Source of the DNA: Maribacter arenosus
Lineage (GTDB): Bacteria > Bacteroidota > Bacteroidia > Flavobacteriales > Flavobacteriaceae
Assembly (NCBI RefSeq): GCF_014610845.1
Contig: NZ_JABTCG010000002.1
Coordinates: 310,001 to 374,000, forward strand
Reading direction: 5' to 3'
Length of the DNA: 64,000 nt
Shown: positions 53,701-61,369 of the stretch, piece after piece
How the letters are laid out: the number at the start of each line of letters is the position of its first letter
Numbering within the stretch: the stretch's first letter is position 1
Translations under genes and position numbers: made by a program
The notes under the pieces: model-generated
Seen by the model: only the letters and a program-made list of their open reading frames with translations
What the model was told of the DNA's origin: nothing
Databases searched by the model: none

Positions 53701-54235
53701 CCGACCAAGATTCAGGGAGAGAGTCCGTTGAAACATGATTGGGCTGCACAACAGCAACCTTACCTTCCTGTACATTGGGATTCATAGGGTGGCTGTCAAA
53801 ATAGGCCCCCGAAAGCTTGCCGTACCAAGGCCAACCATATTCTGTATCCGTTGCAGAGTGAATACCGACGTAGCCCCCACCAGCCTGAATAAAGCGTTCC
53901 ATTTGACTTTGCTGCACGGGATCAAGAACATTGCCGGTAGTGTTCAAAAAGACGACTGCCATGAAATCTTTTAATTTGGCTTCATTAAATAGGGTGGCAT
54001 CCTCTGTGACTTCAATCGTAAAATCATTTTGTTGTCCGAGTTTTTGAATCGCATCGATACCCGATTCTATGGATTCATGTCGATAACCGTCGGTCTTCGA
54101 GAAAACCAGAACCTTTACCTCGGCGGGTTTGAACATGAAGTAGGCCGCAATTGTGATAATTGCCAATAGTATTCCTAGAACGACAAGAACCCTAAGGATT
54201 CTCCTTTTAGTCCTTCCCTTTTTCGGTTTAGTCAT
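50780..54235 (-). CDS. ThuA-PQQ sugar dehydrogenase-PKD-cytochrome c fusion, membrane-anchored
   Basis: 1151 residues, five parts in order: transmembrane anchor (about 10-33); ThuA domain (about 38-285, KVLVFSKTDGYRHESIESGI, GGGYVGIHSATD); a six-bladed soluble glucose/sorbosone dehydrogenase domain (about 300-695, DGLLGLAVDPNYKDNSWVYIYYSKP, GGSLEFGPDGLLYLSTGD, GNRNPYRISVDSRTG); a PKD domain (about 700-800); a monohaem cytochrome c (Cys882-x-x-Cys885-His886, with KIINGGSGNWG); and a C-terminal carbohydrate-binding-like beta domain. It could oxidise a sugar and pass electrons to the cytochrome within one chain. First gene of the operon, under the 54252 palindrome. Confidence 0.92.
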   Translation of the reverse strand: MTKPKKGRTKRRILRVLVVLGILLAIITIAAYFMFKPAEVKVLVFSKTDGYRHESIESGIDAIQKLGQQNDFTIEVTEDATLFNEAKLKDFMAVVFLNTTGNVLDPVQQSQMERFIQAGGGYVGIHSATDTEYGWPWYGKLSGAYFDSHPMNPNVQEGKVAVVQPNHVSTDSLPESWSVADEWYNYKSIEPTNNVLITVDESTYEGGTNGANHPIAWYKEYDGGRSFYTGMGHTNEQFSDSKFLSHLLGGIKYAIGLGQPVDYTKAYAELMPEENRFAKTVFTQNLNEPMELDFLSPNEIIFIERKGDVHIYDLEKGTDSVIHTMDVFSGLEDGLLGLAVDPNYKDNSWVYIYYSKPDDDKQNLSRFELKDNSLLLDTEKVLLQVTTQRQECCHSGGSLEFGPDGLLYLSTGDNTSPRADGYAPIDRREGRMPWDAQKSSANTNDLRGKILRIKPEDDGTYSIPEGNLFAKGEAKTRPEIYVMGNRNPYRISVDSRTGFLYWGEVGPDGNNDSLNLGPRGYDEINQAQKAGNFGWPYLIADNEAYHARDYVDNTTGAAYDSLKPINESPNNTGLRELPPSQPAMIYYPYAVSEEFPYLGTGSRNAMAGPIYYSDDYPDSGRNWPDYFDGKLLAYDWMRGWIFAVTFKEDGSFEKMSQIVPNMKFNNTIDMLYGPDGALYILEYGTGWFSQNANATLSRIDFIKGNRAPKAEIAADKTIGADPLTVNFAGRNSIDYDGDELSYNWTFSDTGEESTEINPSYTFTESGKYKVNLEVTDSEGNTAETETEIMVGNELPELTWEITGGNSSFYWPDSPIDVKYKVDVIDVEDGKLSDGTLDPSRVIVSFDYLAEGSDKVLAMKDHSDMADASYSSIGKSLIGRSDCVSCHKEKEKSIGPAYLDIANKYASNSGASEMLAGKIINGGSGNWGQVAMAAHPDLSKTEAKQMAEYILSLSESATPKKSKYPPSGSYTSDSHIGSKTQGTYILTASYTDQGGGEIEGLNAQRTFLLNYPKIEAEDFDVGSSQKMNVPAGTVPDLDEALSIAIGQKGKYFMFKDLDLTGVLAIKGRFAVAAGIIKGGDVEFRVGGIDGDLLGSITVEVGLTEFGLKELQTNFNKSVEGKQDFYVVFKSEEKDESTMVGIVDWFEFFNKPL

Positions 54236-54251
54236 TCTTAATAGAACTAAG

Positions 54252-54276
54252 TATTTGAGTGAAATTCACTCAAATA
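54252..54276. promoter_or_regulatory. Perfect 25-bp palindrome, operator candidate of the glycan operon
   Basis: Arms TATTTGAGTGAA (54252-54263) and its exact complement (54265-54276) around a single A. It lies between the divergent fusion gene and the Nudix-type regulator and overlaps the fusion gene's -7 box, which is how a repressor would act. The adjacent regulator is the obvious candidate to bind it. Confidence 0.8.
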
Positions 54277-54278
54277 TA
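54271..54278 (-). promoter_or_regulatory. Candidate -7 element of the ThuA-PQQ/GH20/GH3 operon
   Basis: Reads TATATTTG on the reverse strand, an exact Bacteroidota -7 match, 36 bp upstream of the start codon, partly inside the palindrome. Confidence 0.6.
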
Positions 54279-54348
54279 TAACAAAAGAACTCCATTTACA
54301 TTTTTATCAATTATATTCGTTTTGCAATCTATCGTTTATGCATAAATA

Positions 54349-55122
54349 ATGACCCAATTCACAGCAGAAACCCTTGAATTTATTCGGGAGGAATTAAATT
54401 CATGCATTCCCCAATTATCCATCAACTGTGTTATTTTTAGATTTGATGGGGAAGCACTGCAAGTGGCCGTTGTGCAACAAGTACATGCAGATATGTGGAC
54501 CATACCCGGCGGTTTTGTCCGTCAAACCGAGGATATTGACCTTGCCGCCAAAAGAATTCTTTTCGAACAGACCCAACTGGACAATCTTCTATTAAGTCAG
54601 TTCGGCACATTCGGAGCTGCGCAACGTGAGTTTGCCCAAGAAATCAGTAGATTTTCTACACTCGGATTTCCCGGAGAGCTTGTCAAATGGATTTCGCAAC
54701 GCTTTGTTACAATCGGCTATTATAGTATTGTAGGACAAGAACAGATCGGTTTGGAAACTGGTCCATTTTTCAAAGAAGTCAAATGGATAAATGTTCTTGA
54801 AAGCAATCTATTGGCAATGGATCATGCACAATTGGTATCGGAAGCACTATTGACCCTCCGCTCAGAACTCCAGAGTAGACCTTTGATTACGAATTTCATG
54901 CCCGATATCTTTACCATACCCGAATTACAAAAATTGTTTGAGGCCATTTTGGGAAGATCTGTGGATCGCGGCAACTTTCGTCAGCGGGTTTTGAAGTCCA
55001 AGATTCTAATCAAGATTGGACAGTCCAAAGCAAAAACAAGGAGTCGCCCTCCTATACTTTATAAATTGGATAAAAAGAAATATCTCGATTCTTTGACGCA
55101 GGATGTGAAGTTGGGGTTTTAG
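54349..55122 (+). CDS. Nudix-related transcriptional regulator (NrtR-like)
   Basis: 257 residues: an N-terminal Nudix-fold domain (NCVIFRFDGEALQVAVVQQVHADMWTIPGGFVRQTEDIDLAAKRILFEQTQL) in which the Nudix box GX5EX7REUXEEXGU is degenerate (no REXXEE), and a C-terminal winged helix (FTIPELQKLFEAILGRSVDRGNFRQRVLKSKILIKIG). That pattern fits an effector-sensing regulator rather than a hydrolase; Bacteroidota relatives control sugar-use genes. Divergent from the glycan operon, next to the 25-bp palindrome. Confidence 0.9.
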   Translation: MTQFTAETLEFIREELNSCIPQLSINCVIFRFDGEALQVAVVQQVHADMWTIPGGFVRQTEDIDLAAKRILFEQTQLDNLLLSQFGTFGAAQREFAQEISRFSTLGFPGELVKWISQRFVTIGYYSIVGQEQIGLETGPFFKEVKWINVLESNLLAMDHAQLVSEALLTLRSELQSRPLITNFMPDIFTIPELQKLFEAILGRSVDRGNFRQRVLKSKILIKIGQSKAKTRSRPPILYKLDKKKYLDSLTQDVKLGF

Positions 55123-55460
55123 TCAGTTAAACCGAAAGTATCCGGTGTAAACTGGTGTCGATAATTTAGACAATTAAGCAATTCTAAACTGAGGTAGCTT
55201 ACAATAGGACCAGAATAATTATAATAATGACCAACTATTACTGTTGCGTTAAGAAACATTCCGTCTTTTAAAAGTATAGTAAATAAAGTATATACGGAAC
55301 GTTCTTTGATTTGAATTCACGAAAAACTTTGGCTCATAAATGAAGAATTGTACTTAAATTCTCCACTACCCCAATGCTCTTATTTCTACATAAATTGATG
55401 TTAAACTCATATCTTCAAATAAGATTTAGTATATATCCATCGTTAATTAATTAGGTCAAA
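55123..55460. other. Noncoding region between Nudix regulator and HD gene
   Basis: 338 bp, AT-rich. I see no gene, RNA or strong terminator; there is a weak TTTAGA/TCTAAA-type dyad near 55165-55190. Confidence 0.4.
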
Positions 55461-56102
55461 ATGCCAAACACCAATAAAGCAAAAAAACTTTTGCGCAATC
55501 GTAAAAGTACTACTATGATTGATAAAGCTAAAGACCATTGTACTCGACTACTTTTAAACGGTTCCTGTACCAAACTTCCCTTTCATGATATAGAACATAC
55601 CAAGGAAGTAGTGAATAATGTAAGGCTTATTTCCAGATATCTTGGATTCACGGACGATGAAACCGAGCCAATTCTCATAGCTGCTTGGTTCCACGACACC
55701 GGACTTTCCAAAACCTATATTGGTCATGAGGAAGTCAGCAAAGCATTGGCCTCTGATTTTTTAAAGAAAATGCAATATGATCCTGATAGGTTGGATACTG
55801 TCCTTGAGTGTATCGATGCTACCAAAATGCCACAATGTCCTAAGAACAAGTATTCCGAGGTTTTATGCGACGCCGACCTTTTCCATATCGGCACGCCCAA
55901 TTTTTTCTTTAAAAAACTGCTACTACGAAGGGAATGGGCTGTCAATGGGATAATGAAGGTGAACGAGTTGGAATGGCACCATATAAACCTAAAATTTTTA
56001 AGCGGAAACCATTTCAAAACTAGGTACGGAAAAGATATTTTGGAAAAAGGGAAACTGGTCAACGAGGCAAAGGTGAAATATATTCTTAGCTTTTTTAATT
56101 AA
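55461..56102 (+). CDS. HD-domain phosphohydrolase, stand-alone
   Basis: 213 residues from ATG 55461; an internal ATG at 55515 is an alternative that drops a basic leader. The HD site is complete: FHDIEHTKEVVNNVRLISRYLG, AAWFHDTGLSK (HD), CIDATKMPQ and CDADLFHIG. The overall pattern matches the HD half of two-domain proteins that continue with a DUF5706 (Pycsar effector-type) membrane region in other Flavobacteriia, but this one stops exactly after YGKDILEKGKLVNEAKVKYILSFFN. No cyclase is encoded beside it. Confidence 0.85.
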   Translation: MPNTNKAKKLLRNRKSTTMIDKAKDHCTRLLLNGSCTKLPFHDIEHTKEVVNNVRLISRYLGFTDDETEPILIAAWFHDTGLSKTYIGHEEVSKALASDFLKKMQYDPDRLDTVLECIDATKMPQCPKNKYSEVLCDADLFHIGTPNFFFKKLLLRREWAVNGIMKVNELEWHHINLKFLSGNHFKTRYGKDILEKGKLVNEAKVKYILSFFN

Positions 56103-56195
56103 GGGAACTCATGAGAATTTTGTTTGTGTTTAAAAATAATACCGCCCAATAAAGTCGGAGTCCCACCTAGACCTGTACTTTAAAGGTGTAAAATA

Positions 56196-57003
56196 CTAAT
56201 TGATATTGGGTATGACCAAAAGAGGAACTTCCGCCTTGAACGCCATTTTTTTCACAACAGATTCGCGGGAAATTTCTACAAAAAAACTATGCTTATGCCT
56301 TACCATTGCAATCAGCCCGACTTTTTTGTTTTCATTTGCCAAGCGGTGCAATGCTTTGGTGACCGAAACGGCTTCTTTGACCTCCTGAAACCTATGGGAC
56401 AATCCCTTCAGTCGCTGTTCAAGGCGTTCTTTATTTTTTAATTGACCAGCATTTAGTTCTTTCCTGTTCTCAATATGCACAACTATAATGGTTGAATTCC
56501 AAATACGTGCTATATCCAGCATTGGGGTCAACTCATAGTCATCAGGATTGTCCGTAAATTCCGTTGCAAACATTATTTCATCGGTAGAAAATGTCAGGTT
56601 GTTCGGTACTACCATTACAGGGCATGAATCAACAGTCTTAATCGTCCTAAACGTATTACTGCCCATAAACATTTCCCGCATTGCCGTAGATCCTTTCGTA
56701 CCTATAAACACATAATCTATTTTGTAGGTCAGTATAGTTTCTTCCAAAGCGTTGGAAAGAGAACCAAATACAAACAGGCCTTTGAATTTATGTTGTGGAC
56801 TATGATTCCTAGTGTCAAGTTTATCGGCTAGCTCTTCAAGTTTTTGTTTGTAATTGTCCCTATTATCAGGGGAGGACGGAAGAATGATATAGGCATGCAA
56901 CAGATAAAAAATACATTCTTCCCTTTTTAAAAATGTGAATGACATAGTCGATTGCTTTTTGGGCATCCTTTGAAAAATCCGTTGGTATTAGTAAATTTTT
57001 CAT
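56196..57003 (-). pseudogene. Universal stress protein gene with a +1 frameshift
   Basis: Two UspA domains. From the ATG at 57003 the frame reads MKNLLIPTDFSKDAQKAIDYVIHIFKKG, the expected Usp start, but continues into a short out-of-frame stretch and stops. The second frame takes over at EECIFYLLHAY and runs through FVFGSLSNALEETILTYKIDYVFIGTKG and a second domain (IMFATEFTDNPDD, KKVGLIAMVRHK, VPLLVIPNIN). One extra base in the AAAAAGGG tract (56921-56928, reverse strand) restores a 268-residue protein. Total length is 3n+1. It may be a mutation, sequencing error or frameshift site. Confidence 0.85.
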
Positions 57004-57086
57004 TGCAGCAAGCATTTATATTAGGTCGTTTTCGCTTCAACCAAATTTACCTTGAAATACTTTTTAACCAAATGACATTTGTCAGT

Positions 57087-57683
57087 CTATTTTTGGATAA
57101 ACTTATTGGTGTAATCTTTGGTCACAATTCCTTTTATGGTGTTGATTATGAGATGTTGTAGAATCTCTTGCTGGGTATATTTATCAAAAAGACTGGATCT
57201 ACCAAAAGCGATAGCGTTCAAATTCAAAAAATACAGTTCACAAACCAATCTCAAGTTCACCTCTTTTACAACAAAGCCCAATTTTTGTGCATCGACAAAG
57301 AGTTCATAAATAGTTTCATTTACCAAATCATTTCGAAAGCTATAATAGAGATCATAGGCCTTCGGATAATATTTCTTTAGCCCGAAAAGGAACGTGGGAC
57401 TGAAATATTTTAAATGTTCGAAACCCTTTTTGTATATCAGAATGATCTTTTCCAGAGGATCTTTACAGAGAGCAATCTCAGGTTCTTGAATCTCCCTTGA
57501 ATAGCTTTGCAACAGATAGGCAGTACTCTCTTGAACCAATTCTTCTTTTTTATTAAAATAATGGTAGATGGTCTTCTTTGATATGCCAAACTGATTTGCC
57601 AACTCATCGAGTGTGAAACGTTTGCTCCCAAATTGAGCGAAGTTTAAGGCGGAGCATGCGACAAGTTCGGATTTACTGATCAT
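57087..57683 (-). CDS. TetR-family regulator
   Basis: 198 residues. Helix-turn-helix near the N terminus (FTLDELANQFGISKKTIYHYFNKKEELVQES) and a helical ligand-binding domain. No obvious target other than the neighbours (universal stress protein, acyltransferase). A second TetR is at 58811; the two differ strongly and are not a recent duplication. Confidence 0.92.
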   Translation of the reverse strand: MISKSELVACSALNFAQFGSKRFTLDELANQFGISKKTIYHYFNKKEELVQESTAYLLQSYSREIQEPEIALCKDPLEKIILIYKKGFEHLKYFSPTFLFGLKKYYPKAYDLYYSFRNDLVNETIYELFVDAQKLGFVVKEVNLRLVCELYFLNLNAIAFGRSSLFDKYTQQEILQHLIINTIKGIVTKDYTNKFIQK

Positions 57684-57880
57684 TTGGGAAAATTATTAAG
57701 ACAATATAAAGTTTACGTATTTACAACGATAGCGAATATGATAAGGATTACCAAAATGATAAATAGCACTAGGTCGTTAATCCTTTTGTCACGGTTCTTT
57801 CTAGTCAAATATAATTGGTCTTAAATTTCAATAACTTTTTGGATAGACCAGATAATGCCGGGAACTTTAAAATCCCATGT

Positions 57881-58753
57881 TCAGGCACTTAACTTCCATC
57901 TTCTATGGCTCCATAGCCAAAGTTCCGGCGAATTCAAGATTACGTTTTCCAAGGCCTCTGCATATTCTTCTACAATCCCATTGGTTCTCATGGAAACGGG
58001 ATTGTCCGTAATTAAACTAAAACGTAGTCCATAGTACCCTCTTCTTATTTTTTTGAAAGAAGGAAACAGAACAACTTCACCGGTTTTTTTGGCAAGCTTT
58101 TCGGCCCCTACAAAAAAGGCCGTTTCCCGATTCAAAAATTGGCACCAATGTTTGGTATTGATCCTAACGGGGCTTTGATCACCGATGATGCAGTTCATCA
58201 TAAGGACATTTTTCCGTTCAAGGTCGATAATGGTCCTATATCCCTTGGCGGATTCAATGCAATGCACACCAAATCGCTCTCTGATAATTTTAAATAGGTC
58301 GTTGAAATAGTGGTTTTTAATCGGTTTGTAAAATGTATTTGCCCGGTATGGAAAAAATAGGGGTAGGAATATCAGCCATTCCCAATTTCCCTGATGGGCC
58401 GTATAAAGCAAAATATTCTTTTTCTCGCCCAAATAATATTCTACCAAATCCGGATTCTCTATACGCAAACGTTTCATCGCCGACCTTTTACTGATGGTCA
58501 ATGTCTTAATGGATTCGACAAGTATATCACAGAAATACCGATAGAAGTCCTTTTCGATTTTTCTCCGTGTGATCTGTGGTTTTTGAGGAAAGGATTTTTT
58601 GATATTGTCCGATACCACGTTCCTTCTATACTTCATTAGGTAATAGACCACTACAAACAACATGTCTGATAACACGTACAGAACGGGCATCGGCAGTACC
58701 GAGATTGCATAAAAAGGCAAATACCTGATTTTGGGCAGCATATTGTTTTTCAT
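57881..58753 (-). CDS. LpxL/HtrB-like lysophospholipid acyltransferase
   Basis: 290 residues with an N-terminal membrane segment (LPFYAISVLPMPVLYVLSDMLFVVVYYLM) and the HX4E/D acyltransferase motif HQGNWEW near residue 120. Other motifs follow the LpxL order (FGVHCIESAKGYRTIIDLERKNVLMM, GDQSP, FFVGAEKLAKKTG). It should add a secondary acyl chain to lipid A or a related lipid. It stands 57 bp upstream of the second TetR start in the same direction, so the TetR might regulate it as well. Confidence 0.9.
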   Translation of the reverse strand: MKNNMLPKIRYLPFYAISVLPMPVLYVLSDMLFVVVYYLMKYRRNVVSDNIKKSFPQKPQITRRKIEKDFYRYFCDILVESIKTLTISKRSAMKRLRIENPDLVEYYLGEKKNILLYTAHQGNWEWLIFLPLFFPYRANTFYKPIKNHYFNDLFKIIRERFGVHCIESAKGYRTIIDLERKNVLMMNCIIGDQSPVRINTKHWCQFLNRETAFFVGAEKLAKKTGEVVLFPSFKKIRRGYYGLRFSLITDNPVSMRTNGIVEEYAEALENVILNSPELWLWSHRRWKLSA

Positions 58754-58810
58754 TTCATAAAATTTATAATTTTACAGGCAACAGATAACTATTTTTTTTA
58801 CACTCATAAT

Positions 58811-59419
58811 TTATTTTTTGATTCCTTTCATGAACATATTAAATGCGCTTTCATATTGTTTCCTCAATAAAGAATACTCTGTTTCCGTGATATTTACGGT
58901 ATCTTTTTTAACAATTACATTGTGCCGCAACCCTTGGAAGATTGCAATGAACAAATCGGAAAAATAGGCGACATCAAGATTTTGAAAATCTTGAGCGGCT
59001 ATACCTTTTGCCAATATTTCACCCACTAGTCGTATTTCTTTTTTGCGAAAGTTTTCAAATAGCCGGGCGTACACGGGCTTTAAGCTGTTTATGGATTCCA
59101 GGCTCAAAGCACTGAGATGTACAAATTCGCGAAAGTAGATCAGTCGCTTTTCTAGATAACCATGCAATAAGTCTTCTGCGGGAACACCTGAAGAAAGGAG
59201 GCCTTCAAACTCTTTTAAAAGTGTTTTATGTCCTTGACTTACTACTTCTTTGAAGAGTTCTTCTTTATTGGGGAAGTAATAGTAAAGTGATGCTTTTGAT
59301 AGACCTATATCTCCGGCAATCTCTGCCATTGTTGTTTTTTTTAGGCCATAACGGCAAAATCTTTTCTCGGCGGAATCAAGTATTGACAAAAAAACATCGT
59401 CACTCTTACCGTTGTCCAT
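58811..59419 (-). CDS. TetR-family regulator of the adjacent efflux operon
   Basis: 202 residues. Helix-turn-helix: FCRYGLKKTTMAEIAGDIGLSKASLYYYFPNKEELFKEV. C-terminal ligand domain of average length. It is divergent from the thioesterase-TolC-RND operon and its start codon overlaps an inverted repeat that also lies before the -7 element of that operon, which is the usual layout for self-regulation and pump repression. Confidence 0.93.
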   Translation of the reverse strand: MDNGKSDDVFLSILDSAEKRFCRYGLKKTTMAEIAGDIGLSKASLYYYFPNKEELFKEVVSQGHKTLLKEFEGLLSSGVPAEDLLHGYLEKRLIYFREFVHLSALSLESINSLKPVYARLFENFRKKEIRLVGEILAKGIAAQDFQNLDVAYFSDLFIAIFQGLRHNVIVKKDTVNITETEYSLLRKQYESAFNMFMKGIKK

Positions 59420-59445
59420 TTGACTTTTTTAGTTATAAAGTCAAA
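59419..59445. promoter_or_regulatory. TetR-type operator candidate
   Basis: Inverted repeat TTTGACTTT (59419-59427) and AAAGTCAAA (59437-59445) with a 9-bp spacer. It overlaps the TetR start codon and lies 10 bp before the -7 element of the efflux operon. Confidence 0.7.
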
Positions 59446-59454
59446 AATAGTATT

Positions 59455-59462
59455 TATATTTG
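59455..59462 (+). promoter_or_regulatory. Candidate -7 element of the efflux operon
   Basis: TATATTTG, exact TAnnTTTG match, 42 bp before the thioesterase ATG at 59505 and adjacent to the inverted repeat. Confidence 0.6.
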
Positions 59463-59504
59463 CAAAAGAAAAATATTATTCCTTTAATTTTTAAAATCAG
59501 AATA

Positions 59505-59945
59505 ATGCGGGAAAAAGGGCAAGATGACCATTCGTTTCTAAAGCATGCCATTGAAAACATGATGCCGGCCAATAAAATATTAGGACTGAAAATCATGGAG
59601 ATCAGACCTCGGTACGTGATCATCAAAGTCCCTTTTAAGAAAGAATTTATAGGAGACTATCTGCAAAAACGATGGCATGGGGGTATTTTGGCCGCTATCG
59701 CCGATACGGCAGGAGGAGCTGCCGGAGCGACGACCCTCGATTCCTTACAGGACAGGATAAATACCTTGGATATGCGGATCGATTATCTCCATCCTACCGT
59801 TGAAGGTTATATTTTGGCCAAGGCAAAGATCGTTAAAAGTGGTAAGGCGACCGCTGTAGTAGACGTGGAACTTTTCCAAAGTGAACAAAAGGATCCAGTG
59901 GCTTTGGCAAGATGTATCTATAGCATACATAGAAACGGCTCCTAG
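59505..59945 (+). CDS. PaaI-type hotdog thioesterase
   Basis: 146 residues from ATG 59505 (MREKGQDDHSFLKHAIENMMPANKIL); an upstream TTG at 59460 lies inside the -7 box and is rejected. Hotdog-fold thioesterase: KRWHGGILAAIADTAGGAAGATTLD holds the catalytic Asp region and RINTLDMRIDYLHPTVEGYILAKAKIVKSGKATAVVDVELF completes the fold. It would release acyl groups from CoA thioesters. Its place as first gene of an RND pump operon under TetR suggests the pump handles an acyl compound, or the enzyme processes one. Confidence 0.9.
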   Translation: MREKGQDDHSFLKHAIENMMPANKILGLKIMEIRPRYVIIKVPFKKEFIGDYLQKRWHGGILAAIADTAGGAAGATTLDSLQDRINTLDMRIDYLHPTVEGYILAKAKIVKSGKATAVVDVELFQSEQKDPVALARCIYSIHRNGS

Positions 59946-60020
59946 GCTTTGTGTAATAAAGAATTATGCATAAAAAATAGGACATCCAAAAATTTCTTCC
60001 CATTAAATACGTATCCGTTT

Positions 60021-61361
60021 ATGATCAAAAAAATTTTAAGTATTTCCCTTTTATGCCTTGTTTGCATAGTCAATGCCCAAGAAATAAAACAGCTTAGCCT
60101 AAAGGAGGCCGTTAGCTATGCACTTGAAAACAAGGCCGATGCACAAAAATCGAAGTTGGCCATTGAAAATAGTGAGTACCAAATCCAGGAAGTTCGTTCG
60201 CGGGCATTGCCACAGATCACAGGAAACGGTAGTTTGGTCTATAATCCCATTCTACAGACCAATGTGATCGATGGAAGTTCATTTGGGCAACCGGGCACCA
60301 TTATACAGGCAACTTTGGGCCAAAAATGGAATTCGATCTTCGGTGTTTCGTTGAACCAGACCATATTTGACCAATCGGTTTTCACAGGTTTAAAAGCCGC
60401 AAAAACTACCCGTGAGTTTTATCAGATCAATAATCGATTGACGCAAGAGCAGGTAATAGAAAAAGTAGCCAATAGTTACTATCAGGTATATCTACAACGT
60501 TTAAACCTTCAGGTACTCGATAGTACATTGGTAAACACGATCAAGGCAAAAAATATCATTGAGGGTCAGTATCAAAATGGGCTGGCCAAGAAAATCGATC
60601 TGGACAGGATCATTGTAAAAATTTCAAATTTCGAGATCCAACAGCTCCAGATAATCAATGCGCTGCAGCTTCAAGAAAATACCCTGAAATTTTTTATGGG
60701 TATGCCCATAACCGCACAAATCGAAATTCCGGAAATCGAGTTCGAATTCAGACCAAGTGAGGCAGCTTCATCCATGGATACTGAGAACCGAACGGAGTAT
60801 CTGCTTCTTAAAAAGCAGGAACAATTGCTGACCTACCAGAAAATGGCTGTCAAGGCTGAATTTTATCCAACGCTTTCCCTGACAGGTGGGTACAATTATC
60901 TTGGCCAAGGCCCGGATCTTCCCTGGTTCAAAAAGCCGGAGGACAATGTATATTGGTCCGATTTTTCATCGATAGGATTGAATTTGAAAATTCCCATTTT
61001 CGCGGGTTTTGGGACGCGTTCCAAAGTAAGGCAGGCCGATATCGATCTGCAGATCTTACAAGAGGATATCAAGGATACCGAATTGGCCTTGGACCTTGAT
61101 TACGAAAATGCCCGAACCCAAATAAACAATAGTATTGCGACCATCGACAATCAAACCGAAAATGTCAGGTTGGCACAGGCAGTATTGGACAATACCAGAA
61201 ACAATTTCGTCCAAGGTTTGGCTCCGCTAACGGATCTACTGGATGCAGAAAACGCCTTGACCGAGGCTAGGAACAACTTTAACACCGCAATTTTACAATA
61301 CAAACTGGCAGAAATCCTTTTGTTGAAGGCCAAAGGGGAATTAATGACATTAACAAATTAA
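60021..61361 (+). CDS. TolC-family outer-membrane efflux protein
   Basis: 446 residues from ATG 60021, MIKKILSISLLCLVCIVNAQ, a signal peptide; the in-frame extension upstream to 59949 is rejected. Outer-membrane factor repeats are visible as LSLKEAVSYALENKADAQKSKLAIENSEYQIQEVRSRALPQI and FVQGLAPLTDLLDAENALTEARNNFNTAILQYKLAEI. It provides the outer-membrane channel of the pump; the adaptor gene follows after 8 bp. Confidence 0.95.
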   Translation: MIKKILSISLLCLVCIVNAQEIKQLSLKEAVSYALENKADAQKSKLAIENSEYQIQEVRSRALPQITGNGSLVYNPILQTNVIDGSSFGQPGTIIQATLGQKWNSIFGVSLNQTIFDQSVFTGLKAAKTTREFYQINNRLTQEQVIEKVANSYYQVYLQRLNLQVLDSTLVNTIKAKNIIEGQYQNGLAKKIDLDRIIVKISNFEIQQLQIINALQLQENTLKFFMGMPITAQIEIPEIEFEFRPSEAASSMDTENRTEYLLLKKQEQLLTYQKMAVKAEFYPTLSLTGGYNYLGQGPDLPWFKKPEDNVYWSDFSSIGLNLKIPIFAGFGTRSKVRQADIDLQILQEDIKDTELALDLDYENARTQINNSIATIDNQTENVRLAQAVLDNTRNNFVQGLAPLTDLLDAENALTEARNNFNTAILQYKLAEILLLKAKGELMTLTN

Positions 61362-61369
61362 TAAGCACG

